In this document: one piece after another, positions 1-9,011 of the stretch | Numbering within the stretch: the stretch's first letter is position 1 | Layout of the letters: the number at the start of each line of letters is the position of its first letter | NCBI RefSeq assembly: GCF_000526795.1 | Contig: NZ_JAGT01000001.1 | Span: forward strand, 124,001-188,000 | Length of the DNA stretch: 64,000 bases | Reading direction: 5' to 3' | DNA from: Ruminococcus flavefaciens AE3010 | Lineage (GTDB): Bacteria; Bacillota; Clostridia; Oscillospirales; Ruminococcaceae | Translations under genes and position numbers: made by a program | Notes under the pieces: generated by a model | Databases searched by the model: none | What the model saw: the letters and a program-made list of their open reading frames with translations, nothing else | What the model was told of the DNA's origin: nothing

Positions 1-1951
1 TCTCCATTTCTTCGCGGGTCTTGCCGTCAGCACCGTTGGCGGTCATTGAAAGTGCAGTGGAAATTGAGACAGGGGAGATAAGGAGATTCTCCTCGCCCTC
101 CTCTGTTGGGGCGAAGCTTTTTTTCAGCAGGTCTATGCCCAGCTTCATCTCAGCGGCTGCAAACTTTTCGTCTGTGGACTTGCCCTCGGCAGTCTTGACG
201 TTTACCGTGTTGTCAAGGCGGACGCTTGGAGTTTCTTCCGTGGTTTTCCAAGGCTCATGGTCAACGTTCCAGATTACTGTCTGACCGCTGTACGAATCCT
301 TTGGAACGGCTATCTGTGCGATGCACACTGATACGACACTCTCCATAGTACGGTCTTTACTGAATGTATATACCACGGATATTGATATCTCATCGTCGGA
401 GAAATTCTCATTTTCTATCTTGTATGCGGCTTCCATACCGCCTGACTGATAGATAGAGTCAAGGAACAGTACATTGTCCTTGAAGAAGCTGTCAGTGTAT
501 TTTTCAAGATACTCATTTGCGGGCTTTTCATTTAAGACTTTGGCGAGATATGTTTTCAGTTCGTCTGTATTTGTAATTACAGCGGCGTATCCGTTTCCGC
601 GGCATATATCCCAGTAGCTTTCTGCCAGATCACCAACGTGCCAGCCTACTGATTTGTCATATTTTACTTCTACAGTATCGCTAAGTCCCAGCAGCTGCCT
701 TTGCAGCTTCTGTGCGTCGCCTACTGTAAGACCATTGCCGTCCATATCTGCATTCTTCTTTCCCTGGGCTGTGAGGTGGACTGATGCTGTACCGTTTTCG
801 CCGTATTTATTCGGATTTGCCAGTGCCTGCATTATAAGAACTATATCCGCCATATCCACCTGACCGTCGCAGTTGGCGTCGCCTTTCAGAGCGCCTTTTG
901 TCTGTCCGCCGGGGTATTCAATAAACATATGAACATAGTAAGTGTCGAGATGAATATAGTTAAATGCCGCTGCCATAAGCTCGTATTGCTCTTCTTTAGT
1001 CTGCGCCTTTGCCTTGATACGGATATTTGTGCATTTATCACCTGATGCTACAGTGAATGTTGCCCAGTTATGCTGCTGTATGTCGAAAAGCTCTTCGGGA
1101 AGCGCAAGCTCCTCTTTCAGCTTTTCATCGTCCCAGTATACCTCAGCGTTGGTCACGAACTCATAATCGGCTTTCTCGTAAGGATTGCCCTGAAACAGAA
1201 CGCTGAGATTTGCGCGGAGATCCTCGAACTCATGGCGGTATCTTTCCGCAGTCCACAGTTCGCTCTCGGGGATACATTTTTCAGTAAACAGTGCCTTTAC
1301 TTCGTCCTCGCTAAGCTTTCTGAACTCGTCAAAGGTGTATTCCTTATTGCTTACAACCATATTTGAAAGACTGCCCGAAACGCCTATCTTTACAAGCTTC
1401 GTGTCTATCTTCCTTTCATTCATGTAAGCCGTTAGCTTATCGGGGATATCAGTCTTTTCAGCTAAATACTCCACATAGATGATATTTTTGTCCGCATCAT
1501 CGGGGAGCTGGCTTTCGGGCACTATCCTAGCATTTATATTGTAGCCTAAGATATACCATGAAAGCTGTGTTTTTATTGTTTCTAAATCCTTGATAAGTCC
1601 GTCCTTTTCATGGTCTTCCTGACAGAAATTCACAAGCTGGGGATCGAAGCCCTTATCCTCCACCTGCGCAATGATATCAAGAGGGAGATTATCTTTCCTG
1701 CGGTTGTAGCACACAATTATGATTCCGTCGGGTGTGGACTCCTTGTCCAAAAGCCATGCGTCAAGATCATTCTCTGTGATGTACTTGTCGAGCATATTAC
1801 GGAGAGCGTCAAGCTGAGTGCTTTCGTTTGACGGCATACTTATGGAAGTATCAGGCGCCGTATCATCTGCATTTGTAAGCATTACAGCAGAGGAGGAAGC
1901 TGTCATTACTGCTGCCATTAAAGCAGCAAGTATTTTCTTTGTTTTTTTCAT
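1..1951 (-). CDS. Secreted dockerin-serpin fusion protein (partial, C-terminus beyond window)
   Basis: About 650 residues are visible; the reading frame runs off the left edge without a stop. A signal peptide (MKKTKKILAALMAAVMTAS) is followed by a region of about 330 residues that I do not recognise. A type I dockerin lies near residues 355-425, with two calcium-binding repeats starting GDANCDGQVDMADI and NADMDGNGLTVGDAQ. A segment of about 150 residues follows, loosely like PrcB-type inhibitor domains. From about residue 595 a serpin begins, recognised by NLLISPVSISTALSMTANGA; its reactive loop lies outside the window. Dockerins attach proteins to cohesins of a cellulosome, so this is probably a cell-surface protease inhibitor. 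The start at 1951 was chosen because GAAAGG lies 9 bases upstream. It begins 25 bases after the membrane protein gene at 1976-2926, suggesting one operon with the ECF sigma factor. Confidence 0.85.
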   Translation of the reverse strand, partial: MKKTKKILAALMAAVMTASSSAVMLTNADDTAPDTSISMPSNESTQLDALRNMLDKYITENDLDAWLLDKESTPDGIIIVCYNRRKDNLPLDIIAQVEDKGFDPQLVNFCQEDHEKDGLIKDLETIKTQLSWYILGYNINARIVPESQLPDDADKNIIYVEYLAEKTDIPDKLTAYMNERKIDTKLVKIGVSGSLSNMVVSNKEYTFDEFRKLSEDEVKALFTEKCIPESELWTAERYRHEFEDLRANLSVLFQGNPYEKADYEFVTNAEVYWDDEKLKEELALPEELFDIQQHNWATFTVASGDKCTNIRIKAKAQTKEEQYELMAAAFNYIHLDTYYVHMFIEYPGGQTKGALKGDANCDGQVDMADIVLIMQALANPNKYGENGTASVHLTAQGKKNADMDGNGLTVGDAQKLQRQLLGLSDTVEVKYDKSVGWHVGDLAESYWDICRGNGYAAVITNTDELKTYLAKVLNEKPANEYLEKYTDSFFKDNVLFLDSIYQSGGMEAAYKIENENFSDDEISISVVYTFSKDRTMESVVSVCIAQIAVPKDSYSGQTVIWNVDHEPWKTTEETPSVRLDNTVNVKTAEGKSTDEKFAAAEMKLGIDLLKKSFAPTEEGEENLLISPVSISTALSMTANGADGKTREEME

Positions 1952-1975
1952 AAAGACCATCCTTTCATAATAAGA

Positions 1976-2926
1976 TCAGCTTTCAAGGGGAGGTATCTGC
2001 TTCATCAAGCTGTTTAAGTCTGTATTATCGGTATGATAAAGATAATATTCATCATATCCCTCAAATTTGATCGCAACGACATTCTCGTCACTGTATCCCT
2101 TTATATAGTAGGCTTCTGCCGAACACTGCTTCACAACGCCCTCAACACGAAACTGGCTTTTCATTTTTGCTCCGCTTATATGGTCGCCTATCCAGTCTGA
2201 GGATATAGGGTAACCGCCGCGGTATGCGGGAGTCAGCTCCGCAACATACCCGTCAAGGAAAGCATTATAGTACCGCTTATGGACAGGCAGATCGTACCAC
2301 GGGTCTGAGCTGCCTGCGGAAGGAGCACTTCCGCCGCCTACAGCCATATCGCCACCCGAAGGATCCCCCGAAGCGCCGCCGGGGATTCCGCCATAGGCAG
2401 TACCGCTGGCACGGATGTCAGTTGTTGTGGTGAATGACGCAGGAGGTTCAGCCGTAGTTGTGGCTGTTGTAGTCCTCGGCATTGTTCTGACCGTGGTGTG
2501 CACAGCTGTAGTTGTTGCTGCTTCATGGATCGAAGCTTGCTGCGCCTGCACAGATTCGGTTGTTGAAGTGACCGCAGAGGTCTCGGTTTTGGCTGCATCA
2601 GTGCCTGTGGCTGTAGTATTGACAGCAGCCGAAGTCGTATTGGCAGCTGCTGTAGTCGTTGTAAGCGCTGTTACCGTTGTTTCCGAAGAATGGGGCAATA
2701 CAGCTGGTGAAGTGGTGGTCACGCTTTCAACTACATTATCGGGAGCGGGGAGGGTATCGGGCTTTTTGAAATTATTCCAAACACCAAAGCCAATGATAAA
2801 AGCAGCGAATACTCCTGCAAAAGCAGGAACTGCTCTCTTGGCGATATATATATTTCTCTTTCTTTTCTTCTCATGTTCATCGCGGGCTTCAAGAGCACAT
2901 CTTGTCATTTCTTCATATGTTTTCAT
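1976..2926 (-). CDS. Membrane protein paired with ECF sigma factor (putative anti-sigma)
   Basis: A short cytoplasmic N-terminus of about 28 residues rich in Lys/Arg/Glu precedes one membrane segment (about residues 29-50, AVPAFAGVFAAFIIGFGVW). A long Thr/Ala/Ser linker follows, then a Gly-rich stretch and an extracellular C-terminal domain of about 100 residues that I do not recognise. The gene overlaps the sigma factor gene by 14 bases, the usual arrangement for an anti-sigma or sigma-regulating partner, but no zinc-binding anti-sigma motif is visible. The start at 2926 was preferred over 2947 because AAAAGGAGGG lies 8 bases upstream. Role is inferred from position and topology. Confidence 0.75.
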   Translation of the reverse strand: MKTYEEMTRCALEARDEHEKKRKRNIYIAKRAVPAFAGVFAAFIIGFGVWNNFKKPDTLPAPDNVVESVTTTSPAVLPHSSETTVTALTTTTAAANTTSAAVNTTATGTDAAKTETSAVTSTTESVQAQQASIHEAATTTAVHTTVRTMPRTTTATTTAEPPASFTTTTDIRASGTAYGGIPGGASGDPSGGDMAVGGGSAPSAGSSDPWYDLPVHKRYYNAFLDGYVAELTPAYRGGYPISSDWIGDHISGAKMKSQFRVEGVVKQCSAEAYYIKGYSDENVVAIKFEGYDEYYLYHTDNTDLNSLMKQIPPLES

Positions 2927-3467
2927 AGCTGAAGCCCTCCTTTTCAAGTTCAGTCTTTAGCGCTTTCCTTGCATTATACAGGAGATTTTCTATTTGTTTT
3001 CGTGATCTGCCTGTTATTTTGGCAGCTTCTTCATTGCTGAAGCCCTCAAAATAGGTCAGATACAGTACCTGCTGATAGTCCTCCCTGAGCCTGCACATAG
3101 CATGACGAAGATTTATCTTCTGCTCGGTCATGAGGTAGCTCTGTTCAAGATCGGTCTCGTCGGAGAGAGTGCTGTAGTCGTCGAGAGAAACATTTCTGCT
3201 TCGGCGGTCACGCCTTATATGGTCAGCGGCAATGTTTCTGCCGATAGTATACAGCCATGTCTTGAAGGAGCTTTTGCCGTTGAATTTCGGCTTTTTAACA
3301 GCAAGTTTTATGAATGTGTCCTGCACACAATCCTCGGCAGTACTGAAATTGTCAGTATAACTGCGCAGATACAGCAAGAGTCCGTCGCGGTATTCGCGGA
3401 CGAGCTCTGCCATACCGCTGTCATCGCCTGCAAGGAAACGGCGGTAGCTACTTTCACCGTTATCCAT
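2913..3467 (-). CDS. ECF-type RNA polymerase sigma factor
   Basis: A protein of 184 residues with sigma-70 region 2 (YLRSYTDNFSTAEDCVQDTFIKL through WLYTIGRNIAADHIRRDRR) and region 4 (LREDYQQVLYLTYFEGFSNEEAAKITGRSRKQIENLLYNARKAL region, about residues 128-172), typical of extracytoplasmic-function sigma factors. It would direct RNA polymerase to a small regulon in response to an envelope signal. AAAGGAGT precedes the ATG. It is translationally coupled to the downstream membrane protein gene by a 14-base overlap, and the dockerin-serpin gene follows 25 bases after that, making the serpin a plausible target or passenger of the same operon. Confidence 0.93.
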   Translation of the reverse strand: MDNGESSYRRFLAGDDSGMAELVREYRDGLLLYLRSYTDNFSTAEDCVQDTFIKLAVKKPKFNGKSSFKTWLYTIGRNIAADHIRRDRRSRNVSLDDYSTLSDETDLEQSYLMTEQKINLRHAMCRLREDYQQVLYLTYFEGFSNEEAAKITGRSRKQIENLLYNARKALKTELEKEGFSYENI

Positions 3468-3779
3468 GTATGGGACTCCTTTCGCGTCTGTTTTACGCTC
3501 TTATTTATTAGACGTAATGAGAGCTGCAAAACACTAAGCAGATTTCATGTTAAAATATAAAAATATGTCCGAAGTAATCTTACTAATAATCTATCATCTC
3601 AGAGTATTATTGTCAATAGATTTATTATTAACAGGAAAGCTGAGCAGGATATTAAGAAAAAATTAAGGTTTTCGGCAGGCTAAAAATAAGAATAGCCATT
3701 TATAATATTGACAGAAGAACAACAGGGCGGTAAAATATATAAGAACAATTACGTTTTTACTGCCGAAAGGACTTTTATC

Positions 3780-4490
3780 ATGATAAATATCGAAAATTCT
3801 TCCATACTTGTGGTCGATGACGACCACGACATAGTTAACGCCATCGCTGCGCTGCTGACCCGTGAGGGATATAATGTCTGCAAGGCATACAACGGTCTTG
3901 AAGCTATAGACTCCCTTATGCAGAACGATATACAGCTCATACTCATTGACGTTATGATGCCCAAGCTGGACGGGCTCTCGGCAATGATGAAGATACGCGC
4001 CACAAAGAACATACCAATAATAGTACTCTCTGCCAAGTCCGAGGACAGCGACAAAATACTCGGACTTTCCATGGGAGCGGATGACTACATAACCAAGCCA
4101 TATAATCCTATGGAGCTTGTGGCACGTGTGAATTCAAATCTGCGCCGATACCTGAGCCTCGGTGCGGCAGACAGCGTTCAGAAGGCGAATGTTGTGCGCA
4201 TAGGCGGTCTTGTTCTCGACAGGGACGCAAAACAGCTTTCCGTGGACGGTTCTCCCGTGAAGCTCACTGCAACAGAGTACAAGATAACAGAGCTGCTTAT
4301 GACCAATGCAGGGCGGATATTCTCCGCAGAGGAGATATACTCCCGTGTATGGAACGAGGACTCTTACTCTATTGAGAACACCGTAATGGTACATATCCGC
4401 CATATAAGAGAAAAAATAGAGATAAATCCCAGTGAACCCCGCTACCTTAAAGTAGTGTGGGGGATCGGATACAAAGTGGAGAAACAATAG
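3780..4490 (+). CDS. OmpR/PhoB-family response regulator
   Basis: A 236-residue regulator with an N-terminal receiver domain (acidic pocket D13-D15, phospho-acceptor D57 in LILIDVMMPKLDG, conserved SAKSED and ITKPYNPMEL segments) and a C-terminal winged-helix DNA-binding domain of the OmpR class ending KVVWGIGYKVE. It would be phosphorylated by the histidine kinase that starts 10 bases downstream. The start at 3780 (MINIENSS) was chosen over an upstream TTG because GAAAGGA lies at proper distance. TATAAT at 3701-3706 may be the -10 element, without a clear -35 box. Confidence 0.95.
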   Translation: MINIENSSILVVDDDHDIVNAIAALLTREGYNVCKAYNGLEAIDSLMQNDIQLILIDVMMPKLDGLSAMMKIRATKNIPIIVLSAKSEDSDKILGLSMGADDYITKPYNPMELVARVNSNLRRYLSLGAADSVQKANVVRIGGLVLDRDAKQLSVDGSPVKLTATEYKITELLMTNAGRIFSAEEIYSRVWNEDSYSIENTVMVHIRHIREKIEINPSEPRYLKVVWGIGYKVEKQ

Positions 4491-4500
4491 GAGTGATAAT

Positions 4501-6978
4501 ATGATCCTTAAAAAACGGCTTACGCGCATAATTGCATTCATAATATCATGTGTGCTTGTGGGTATATGCGTTTTTCAGTGTGTATTCATAATCAATGACA
4601 ATATGCGTCAGATAGAAGAACGTCAGGGACGCAGCGACGTTATGGAAAGCTATGATTATACCCATGATATGAATGAACTTTTCGACAGACTATGGGCGAT
4701 AAGCAGTATCTATCTCAGAAATACCGACAAAAACGGCAGATATACCTGTTCGGAGCAGTACAAAAGCTCTGTGAAGCAGGCTCTTACTGAACTCGGGCTT
4801 ATGGACAGCAAAGGCAGGATCACGATCAATAATCCCCGTGGTTTTGAGTATATGGCAAGCTGCGGAGAGAGTGTGCTCACATATGGATCAGAGACAAAGG
4901 AGGCTCTCAGCAGCGATTACAGCTTAGAGTATTCAAACGGAGGAATCGCAAGAATACCATTGGGAGTAAACTGGTATTTTAATACTGATAAAAGGTGGTA
5001 CACCACAAACTACGGACTTACATACTATAAGATGTGCGGCTCTCTGCCTAAAAATGCCGTTGCGCTGTATGATTTTGACACCACAGGACTGGACAGCTAT
5101 ACTGATGAGCTGGGAGCTACCATATACTATAAGACGGACGGAACTACTCCCGTGCCCGATAATGTAGACAGCATCAGAGACAGTGCCGAAACCGCTAACC
5201 GTGAGGCGTTTGACCAGTTTGAACATGACAGTGACACGGAGTATTATCTTCCGGGAGAAGAATACCCCTATGATAATTACGGCGCAGATAACAGCACTTA
5301 TGTAGGGGATATGTCCGAGATCACGGATACCGATGCTTATATGTTTTTTGACGAGAACAGAAGAAGCTGGTACAAGGTCAGCAAGAGCACATTCAAGAAG
5401 TATGATCAGAGCAGCAGCGACATCACTATATACATCAAGCCCACAGACAACATGATAGCCGAGTATAAGCAGTACCACGCTCAGAGGGAGACAATGGAGC
5501 AGGATTCTGTACACAAGGCAATGCCGCTCCTGCCCGTAGGCATAGCAGGACTTATTATAGGGCTGCTCCTGCTGTTCTGCTGCGGCTATAACGCAGAGAA
5601 AAAGAAGTTCGTGCTTTCAATGCCAGACCATATCTTCGCGGAGCTGCCTGTTTGCTTCATCGGCGGTGCTATAGGCGGAGTTGCTGCAATGACATACGGA
5701 ATGGACGAGATAAGATCAGTCCTTGCCGAGTATTACACCAACGTAGATATGGGCGGTATTATTACAGGAAGTGCAATAGTTGCATGCTACGCCATAGGTC
5801 TGGGCAGTCTTATAACTCTTTCCACACGTATCAAATGCGGAAGCTTATTCAAGACATCTCTCATTTGTAAAATAATTGCTTTCATATGGAAAAAGCTCAA
5901 AAAGCTTTGCAAGCTCATAAGCAGCTATACTTCAAGGAAGTGCGGCAGGCTTCGCAGCAGACATATTGAGCGCAATGCTCTGAAAAAAGACCTGTTCCTG
6001 CGCAGATTCCTTATCCGTACTGCAATTGCGGTCGCAGCTGAATTTGTATTGTTCATTGCTACTATTCCTGTAAGAGAGATTGAAGCATTTTTTGTCGGTT
6101 CGATTTTTGTGATCGTTTTGTATATTATTTTCAGCTTCCGTGACCATGCAGAGATTGCAGGAGTTGCAAAGCAGATAGCCGATATGAACGGCGGCGATTA
6201 TTCTCCGAGACTTGTTCCCGAGAAGTCTCCTGCATACGGCATGACACAGAATCTCAACAATATCTCCGACGGCATAAGAAGTGCAGTTGACAAGCAGGTG
6301 CAGTCCGAGCGTATGAAGATAGAGCTGGTCACAAATGTATCCCACGATCTGAAAACGCCGCTGACCTCCATAATCAGCTATATTGATCTGCTTTCAGCCG
6401 AGGAGATGAGCCCTGCGGCAAGGGATTACGTTACGATCATCAGCCAGAAGTCCGACCGTCTGAAAGCAATGGTGGCAGACCTCTTTGACCTTGCAAAAGC
6501 CACCAGCCGCTCCGATATGAATAGTGAACAGATAGATGCTGTGATACTCACACAGCAGGTATTGGGCGATATGGCGGATAGGATAGCTCAGTCGGGTATG
6601 GAAGTGCGCACGGACATCAAGGCGGAGTCAGCTCCCATAATGGCTGACGGAAAGAAGCTGTACCGTGTTATGCAGAACCTTATTGACAACGCGCTGAAAT
6701 ACTCCATGGCAGGTACAAGGGTGTATGTTTACCTTGAAAACGACGGGAAGAACACCCATATTTCAGTGAAGAATATATCTGCCGAGGAAATGGATTTCAC
6801 TCCCGAGGAGATTACAGAGCGCTTCACAAGAGGCGACAAATCAAGAACTACAGAGGGCAACGGTCTTGGACTGTCTATAGCCAAGAGCTTCACGGAAGCC
6901 TGCGGCGGCTCTTTTGAGATAGTGATTGACGGAGATATGTTCACAGCAAATGTAACTCTGCCCCTTATAGAAAAATAA
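4501..6978 (+). CDS. Sensor histidine kinase, multi-pass membrane
   Basis: An 825-residue kinase. One membrane segment (about residues 8-29) is followed by a large extracellular Tyr/Asp-rich region of some 310 residues. A block of membrane segments follows (about 340-362, 380-402, 416-437, 503-524 and 530-548). The cytoplasmic kinase core has the phospho-acceptor H615 in NVSHDLKTPLTS, the N-box NLIDNALKYS, and the ATP-lid GNGLGLSIAKSF. It pairs with the response regulator immediately upstream (AGGAG overlaps the end of that gene). The stimulus is unknown; the large external domain and envelope-rich neighbourhood suggest surface sensing. A clear terminator follows. Confidence 0.93.
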   Translation: MILKKRLTRIIAFIISCVLVGICVFQCVFIINDNMRQIEERQGRSDVMESYDYTHDMNELFDRLWAISSIYLRNTDKNGRYTCSEQYKSSVKQALTELGLMDSKGRITINNPRGFEYMASCGESVLTYGSETKEALSSDYSLEYSNGGIARIPLGVNWYFNTDKRWYTTNYGLTYYKMCGSLPKNAVALYDFDTTGLDSYTDELGATIYYKTDGTTPVPDNVDSIRDSAETANREAFDQFEHDSDTEYYLPGEEYPYDNYGADNSTYVGDMSEITDTDAYMFFDENRRSWYKVSKSTFKKYDQSSSDITIYIKPTDNMIAEYKQYHAQRETMEQDSVHKAMPLLPVGIAGLIIGLLLLFCCGYNAEKKKFVLSMPDHIFAELPVCFIGGAIGGVAAMTYGMDEIRSVLAEYYTNVDMGGIITGSAIVACYAIGLGSLITLSTRIKCGSLFKTSLICKIIAFIWKKLKKLCKLISSYTSRKCGRLRSRHIERNALKKDLFLRRFLIRTAIAVAAEFVLFIATIPVREIEAFFVGSIFVIVLYIIFSFRDHAEIAGVAKQIADMNGGDYSPRLVPEKSPAYGMTQNLNNISDGIRSAVDKQVQSERMKIELVTNVSHDLKTPLTSIISYIDLLSAEEMSPAARDYVTIISQKSDRLKAMVADLFDLAKATSRSDMNSEQIDAVILTQQVLGDMADRIAQSGMEVRTDIKAESAPIMADGKKLYRVMQNLIDNALKYSMAGTRVYVYLENDGKNTHISVKNISAEEMDFTPEEITERFTRGDKSRTTEGNGLGLSIAKSFTEACGGSFEIVIDGDMFTANVTLPLIEK

Positions 6979-6985
6979 ATCGGTA

Positions 6986-7012
6986 AAGCCCGCTCACATG
7001 AGCGGGCTTGCT
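6986..7012 (+). terminator. Terminator hairpin after two-component operon
   Basis: Perfect stem AAGCCCGCTC (6986-6995) with GAGCGGGCTT (7000-7009) closing a 4-base loop, followed by a weak T-rich stretch. It lies 8 bases after the kinase stop codon. Confidence 0.8.
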
Positions 7013-7030
7013 ATTTCAAGGCAGATGTAT

Positions 7031-7054
7031 TATAATTAATGTGTATTGATACAC
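7031..7054 (+). promoter_or_regulatory. -10 element followed by palindrome upstream of radical SAM gene
   Basis: TATAAT at 7031-7036 is followed at once by the perfect 14-base palindrome GTGTATTGATACAC (7041-7054), placed near the expected transcription start. A repressor operator is possible. No good -35 box is visible, so this is tentative. Confidence 0.35.
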
Positions 7055-7079
7055 TGATCACATCAAGGAGCACTGCATT

Positions 7080-7940
7080 ATGCATTTTGTTGAAGCAAAG
7101 GGGCTGCTGTCCTCAAAAAACGGAATGAATATATACCGCGGCTGCACTCACGGCTGCATTTACTGCGACAGCCGCAGTCTGTGCTATAATATGACCCATG
7201 CCTTTGAGGACATTGAGGTAAAAAGCAATGCACCTCAGCTTCTGGAAAAGGCTCTGCGCTCCAAGCGGAGAAAGTGCATGATAGGTACTGGCTCCATGTG
7301 TGACCCTTATCTGCCCATAGAGGGAGAGCTCAAGCTCACGCGGAAATGTCTTGAGCTTATTGAGCAGTATCAGTTCGGAGCAGCTGTGCTCACCAAATCC
7401 GACCTTATCATGCGCGATATTGACCTGCTTGCTTCCATAAATCAGCAGCAGAAGGCAGTAGTCCAGATGACCATGACTACCTATGACGACAAGCTTTGCA
7501 GTATCATCGAGCCTGCGGTATGCAGTACCCACAGGCGCTTCAAGGTCCTTATGGAGATGAAACGCAGCAATATCCCCACTGTTGCGTGGCTGACGCCGTT
7601 TCTGCCCTATATAAACGATACCGAGGAGAATCTCCGCGGACTTCTTGATCACTGCGGAGAAGCATGCGTCAAGGGCATTATCTGCTTCGGTATAGGTCTC
7701 ACGCTCCGTGACGGCAACAGGGAGTACTTCTATTCGGCGCTTGACAGGCATTTTCACGGACTCTCCGACAGATACCGCAGGGAATACGGCAACGCCTATG
7801 AGATAGTCAGTCCTAACCATGACAGACTTATGAGGATATTCAATGAGTTCTGCGAAAAATACGGCATCATGCAGAACAGGGAGTGCTTTGCATATCTCAG
7901 CGAGCTTCCCGAAAAGTACAGGCAGCTCACACTTTTCTGA
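7080..7940 (+). CDS. Radical SAM protein, spore photoproduct lyase-like (SPL) family
   Basis: A 286-residue protein carrying the radical SAM cluster motif CxxxCxxC at C22, C26 and C29 (RGCTHGCIYCDSRS). The overall pattern (YRGCTHGCIYCD near the N-terminus, IGTGSMCDPYLPIEG, and LTKSDLIMRDIDLL) matches the SPL-like/Rv2578c group of radical SAM proteins. These bind a 4Fe-4S cluster and S-adenosylmethionine; the substrate of this subgroup is not established. AAGGAG lies 8 bases upstream of ATG. It stands alone between the kinase terminator and the thiamine operon promoter. Confidence 0.85.
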   Translation: MHFVEAKGLLSSKNGMNIYRGCTHGCIYCDSRSLCYNMTHAFEDIEVKSNAPQLLEKALRSKRRKCMIGTGSMCDPYLPIEGELKLTRKCLELIEQYQFGAAVLTKSDLIMRDIDLLASINQQQKAVVQMTMTTYDDKLCSIIEPAVCSTHRRFKVLMEMKRSNIPTVAWLTPFLPYINDTEENLRGLLDHCGEACVKGIICFGIGLTLRDGNREYFYSALDRHFHGLSDRYRREYGNAYEIVSPNHDRLMRIFNEFCEKYGIMQNRECFAYLSELPEKYRQLTLF

Positions 7941-7978
7941 CAAAGATGTGTGTAAAACGTAAAAATGGAAAATAGGAC

Positions 7979-8007
7979 TTGATTTTCAAAAAACATAGTG
8001 ATATAAT
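7979..8007 (+). promoter_or_regulatory. Promoter of thiamine operon
   Basis: TTGATT (7979-7984), a 17-base spacer and TATAAT (8002-8007), ending 14 bases before the TPP riboswitch begins. Confidence 0.85.
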
Positions 8008-8021
8008 ATAATAAGATTTAC

Positions 8022-8104
8022 AGGGGAGCTTGCAGTACAGGCTGAGAGGAAGGTGTGACCTTCGACCCTTCGACCTGATTTGGTTAATGCCAGCGTAGGG
8101 AGTG
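8022..8104 (+). ncRNA. TPP riboswitch (THI element)
   Basis: The conserved blocks of the thiamine pyrophosphate riboswitch appear in order: GGGGAGCTTG (P1/P2 side), GCTGAGAGGAAG, then ACCCTTCGACCTGATTTGG, TTAATGCCAGCGTAGGGAG. It lies between the operon promoter and an intrinsic terminator. This is the known arrangement in which TPP binding allows terminator formation and shuts off the thiazole and thiamine-phosphate genes downstream. Confidence 0.96.
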
Positions 8105-8123
8105 TGCTTTTCAGAAGATACAT

Positions 8124-8158
8124 TCGGGAAACTGCGCATGGCGGTTTCCCGATTTTTT
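8124..8158 (+). terminator. Riboswitch-controlled attenuator
   Basis: Stem TCGGGAAACTGC (8124-8135) pairs with GCGGTTTCCCGA (8141-8152) over a 5-base loop and is followed by six T residues. Its place between the TPP aptamer and the thiS ribosome binding site marks it as the expression platform. Confidence 0.92.
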
Positions 8159-8174
8159 GTTAGGAGGTATCGGA

Positions 8175-8369
8175 ATGGTAAAGATAAACGGAGAGCTTCT
8201 CGACAAGGACGGCAAGACCGTTTCGGAAATGCTTGCTGATATGGACATAAGCAGTCAGCGCGTAGCCGTAGAGCTCAACGAGGAAATAGTTCCAAAGGCT
8301 AAGTATGGCGAGACTGTGCTGAAAGACGGCGATAAAGTCGAGGTAGTCCGCTTTGTGGGAGGCGGCTGA
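8175..8369 (+). CDS. thiS: Sulfur carrier protein ThiS
   Basis: A 64-residue ubiquitin-like protein ending in the diagnostic Gly-Gly (VVRFVGGG). ThiS carries sulfur as a C-terminal thiocarboxylate for thiazole formation by ThiG. The start at 8175 was chosen because TAGGAGGT (8161-8168) lies 6 bases upstream. It is the first gene after the TPP riboswitch, and thiF starts 3 bases after its stop. Confidence 0.95.
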   Translation: MVKINGELLDKDGKTVSEMLADMDISSQRVAVELNEEIVPKAKYGETVLKDGDKVEVVRFVGGG

Positions 8370-8372
8370 TAA

Positions 8373-9011
8373 GTGATACCCACAAGAGAAGAAATGTACG
8401 CCGCTCTTGAAAATAGACACGGCGCGGAGCTCCAGAAGAAGCTGAGCACGGCTTCCGTTGCTGTCTGCGGACTGGGAGGACTTGGCTCCAATATCGCCAT
8501 CGCACTTGCAAGGGCAGGTGTGGGGAAGCTCCATATAATTGACTTTGACAGAGTGGATATCTCAAACCTCAACAGGCAGCAGTACTTTCCCGAGCAGCTT
8601 GGACAGCTGAAGTCTGACGCCCTTTATGACACATTGAAGCGCATTGCGCCATACTGTGACATCAGAAGTGAGTGCGTTAAGCTTGACGAGGAGAATATCC
8701 CACAGCTTCTTGCAGATGATGATATTATCGTTGAAGCCTTTGACAAAGCCGAACGGAAAGCCATGCTGGTGAACTGTGTGCTGGAGAATATGCCGCAGAA
8801 ATATCTGGTATCGGGTTCGGGAATGGCTGGGATAGCCCCCTCCAATACGATAACCACAAAGCGCATCACAAAGCGCTTTTACCTTTGCGGTGACGGAGTA
8901 AGCGATGTTGCCGACGGAATGGGACTTGTAGCTTCGAGAGTGCTTATCTGCGCAGGCCATCAGGCTCACGCAGTCATAAGGATAATTGCGGGAGAATACG
9001 ATATAAATTGA
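8373..9011 (+). CDS. thiF: ThiS adenylyltransferase ThiF
   Basis: A 212-residue member of the ThiF/MoeB/E1 family. The nucleotide-binding loop GLGGLGSNIAIALARAGVG and the DFDRVDISNLNRQQY motif are intact. It adenylates the ThiS C-terminus before sulfur transfer. It begins with GTG, supported by GGGAGG 10 bases upstream within the end of thiS. The short form without a zinc or rhodanese domain is common in clostridial thiamine operons. Confidence 0.93.
   Translation: MIPTREEMYAALENRHGAELQKKLSTASVAVCGLGGLGSNIAIALARAGVGKLHIIDFDRVDISNLNRQQYFPEQLGQLKSDALYDTLKRIAPYCDIRSECVKLDEENIPQLLADDDIIVEAFDKAERKAMLVNCVLENMPQKYLVSGSGMAGIAPSNTITTKRITKRFYLCGDGVSDVADGMGLVASRVLICAGHQAHAVIRIIAGEYDIN

Noticed and set aside
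2415..2960. Long plus-strand frame (181 residues) rich in Val/Ala
   Set aside because: It is the antisense of the Thr/Ala-rich linker of the membrane protein at 1976-2926; low-complexity coding DNA gives open shadows.
7113..7943. Long minus-strand frame (276 residues) opposite the radical SAM gene
   Set aside because: No ribosome binding site or family features, while the plus strand has a clear radical SAM protein.
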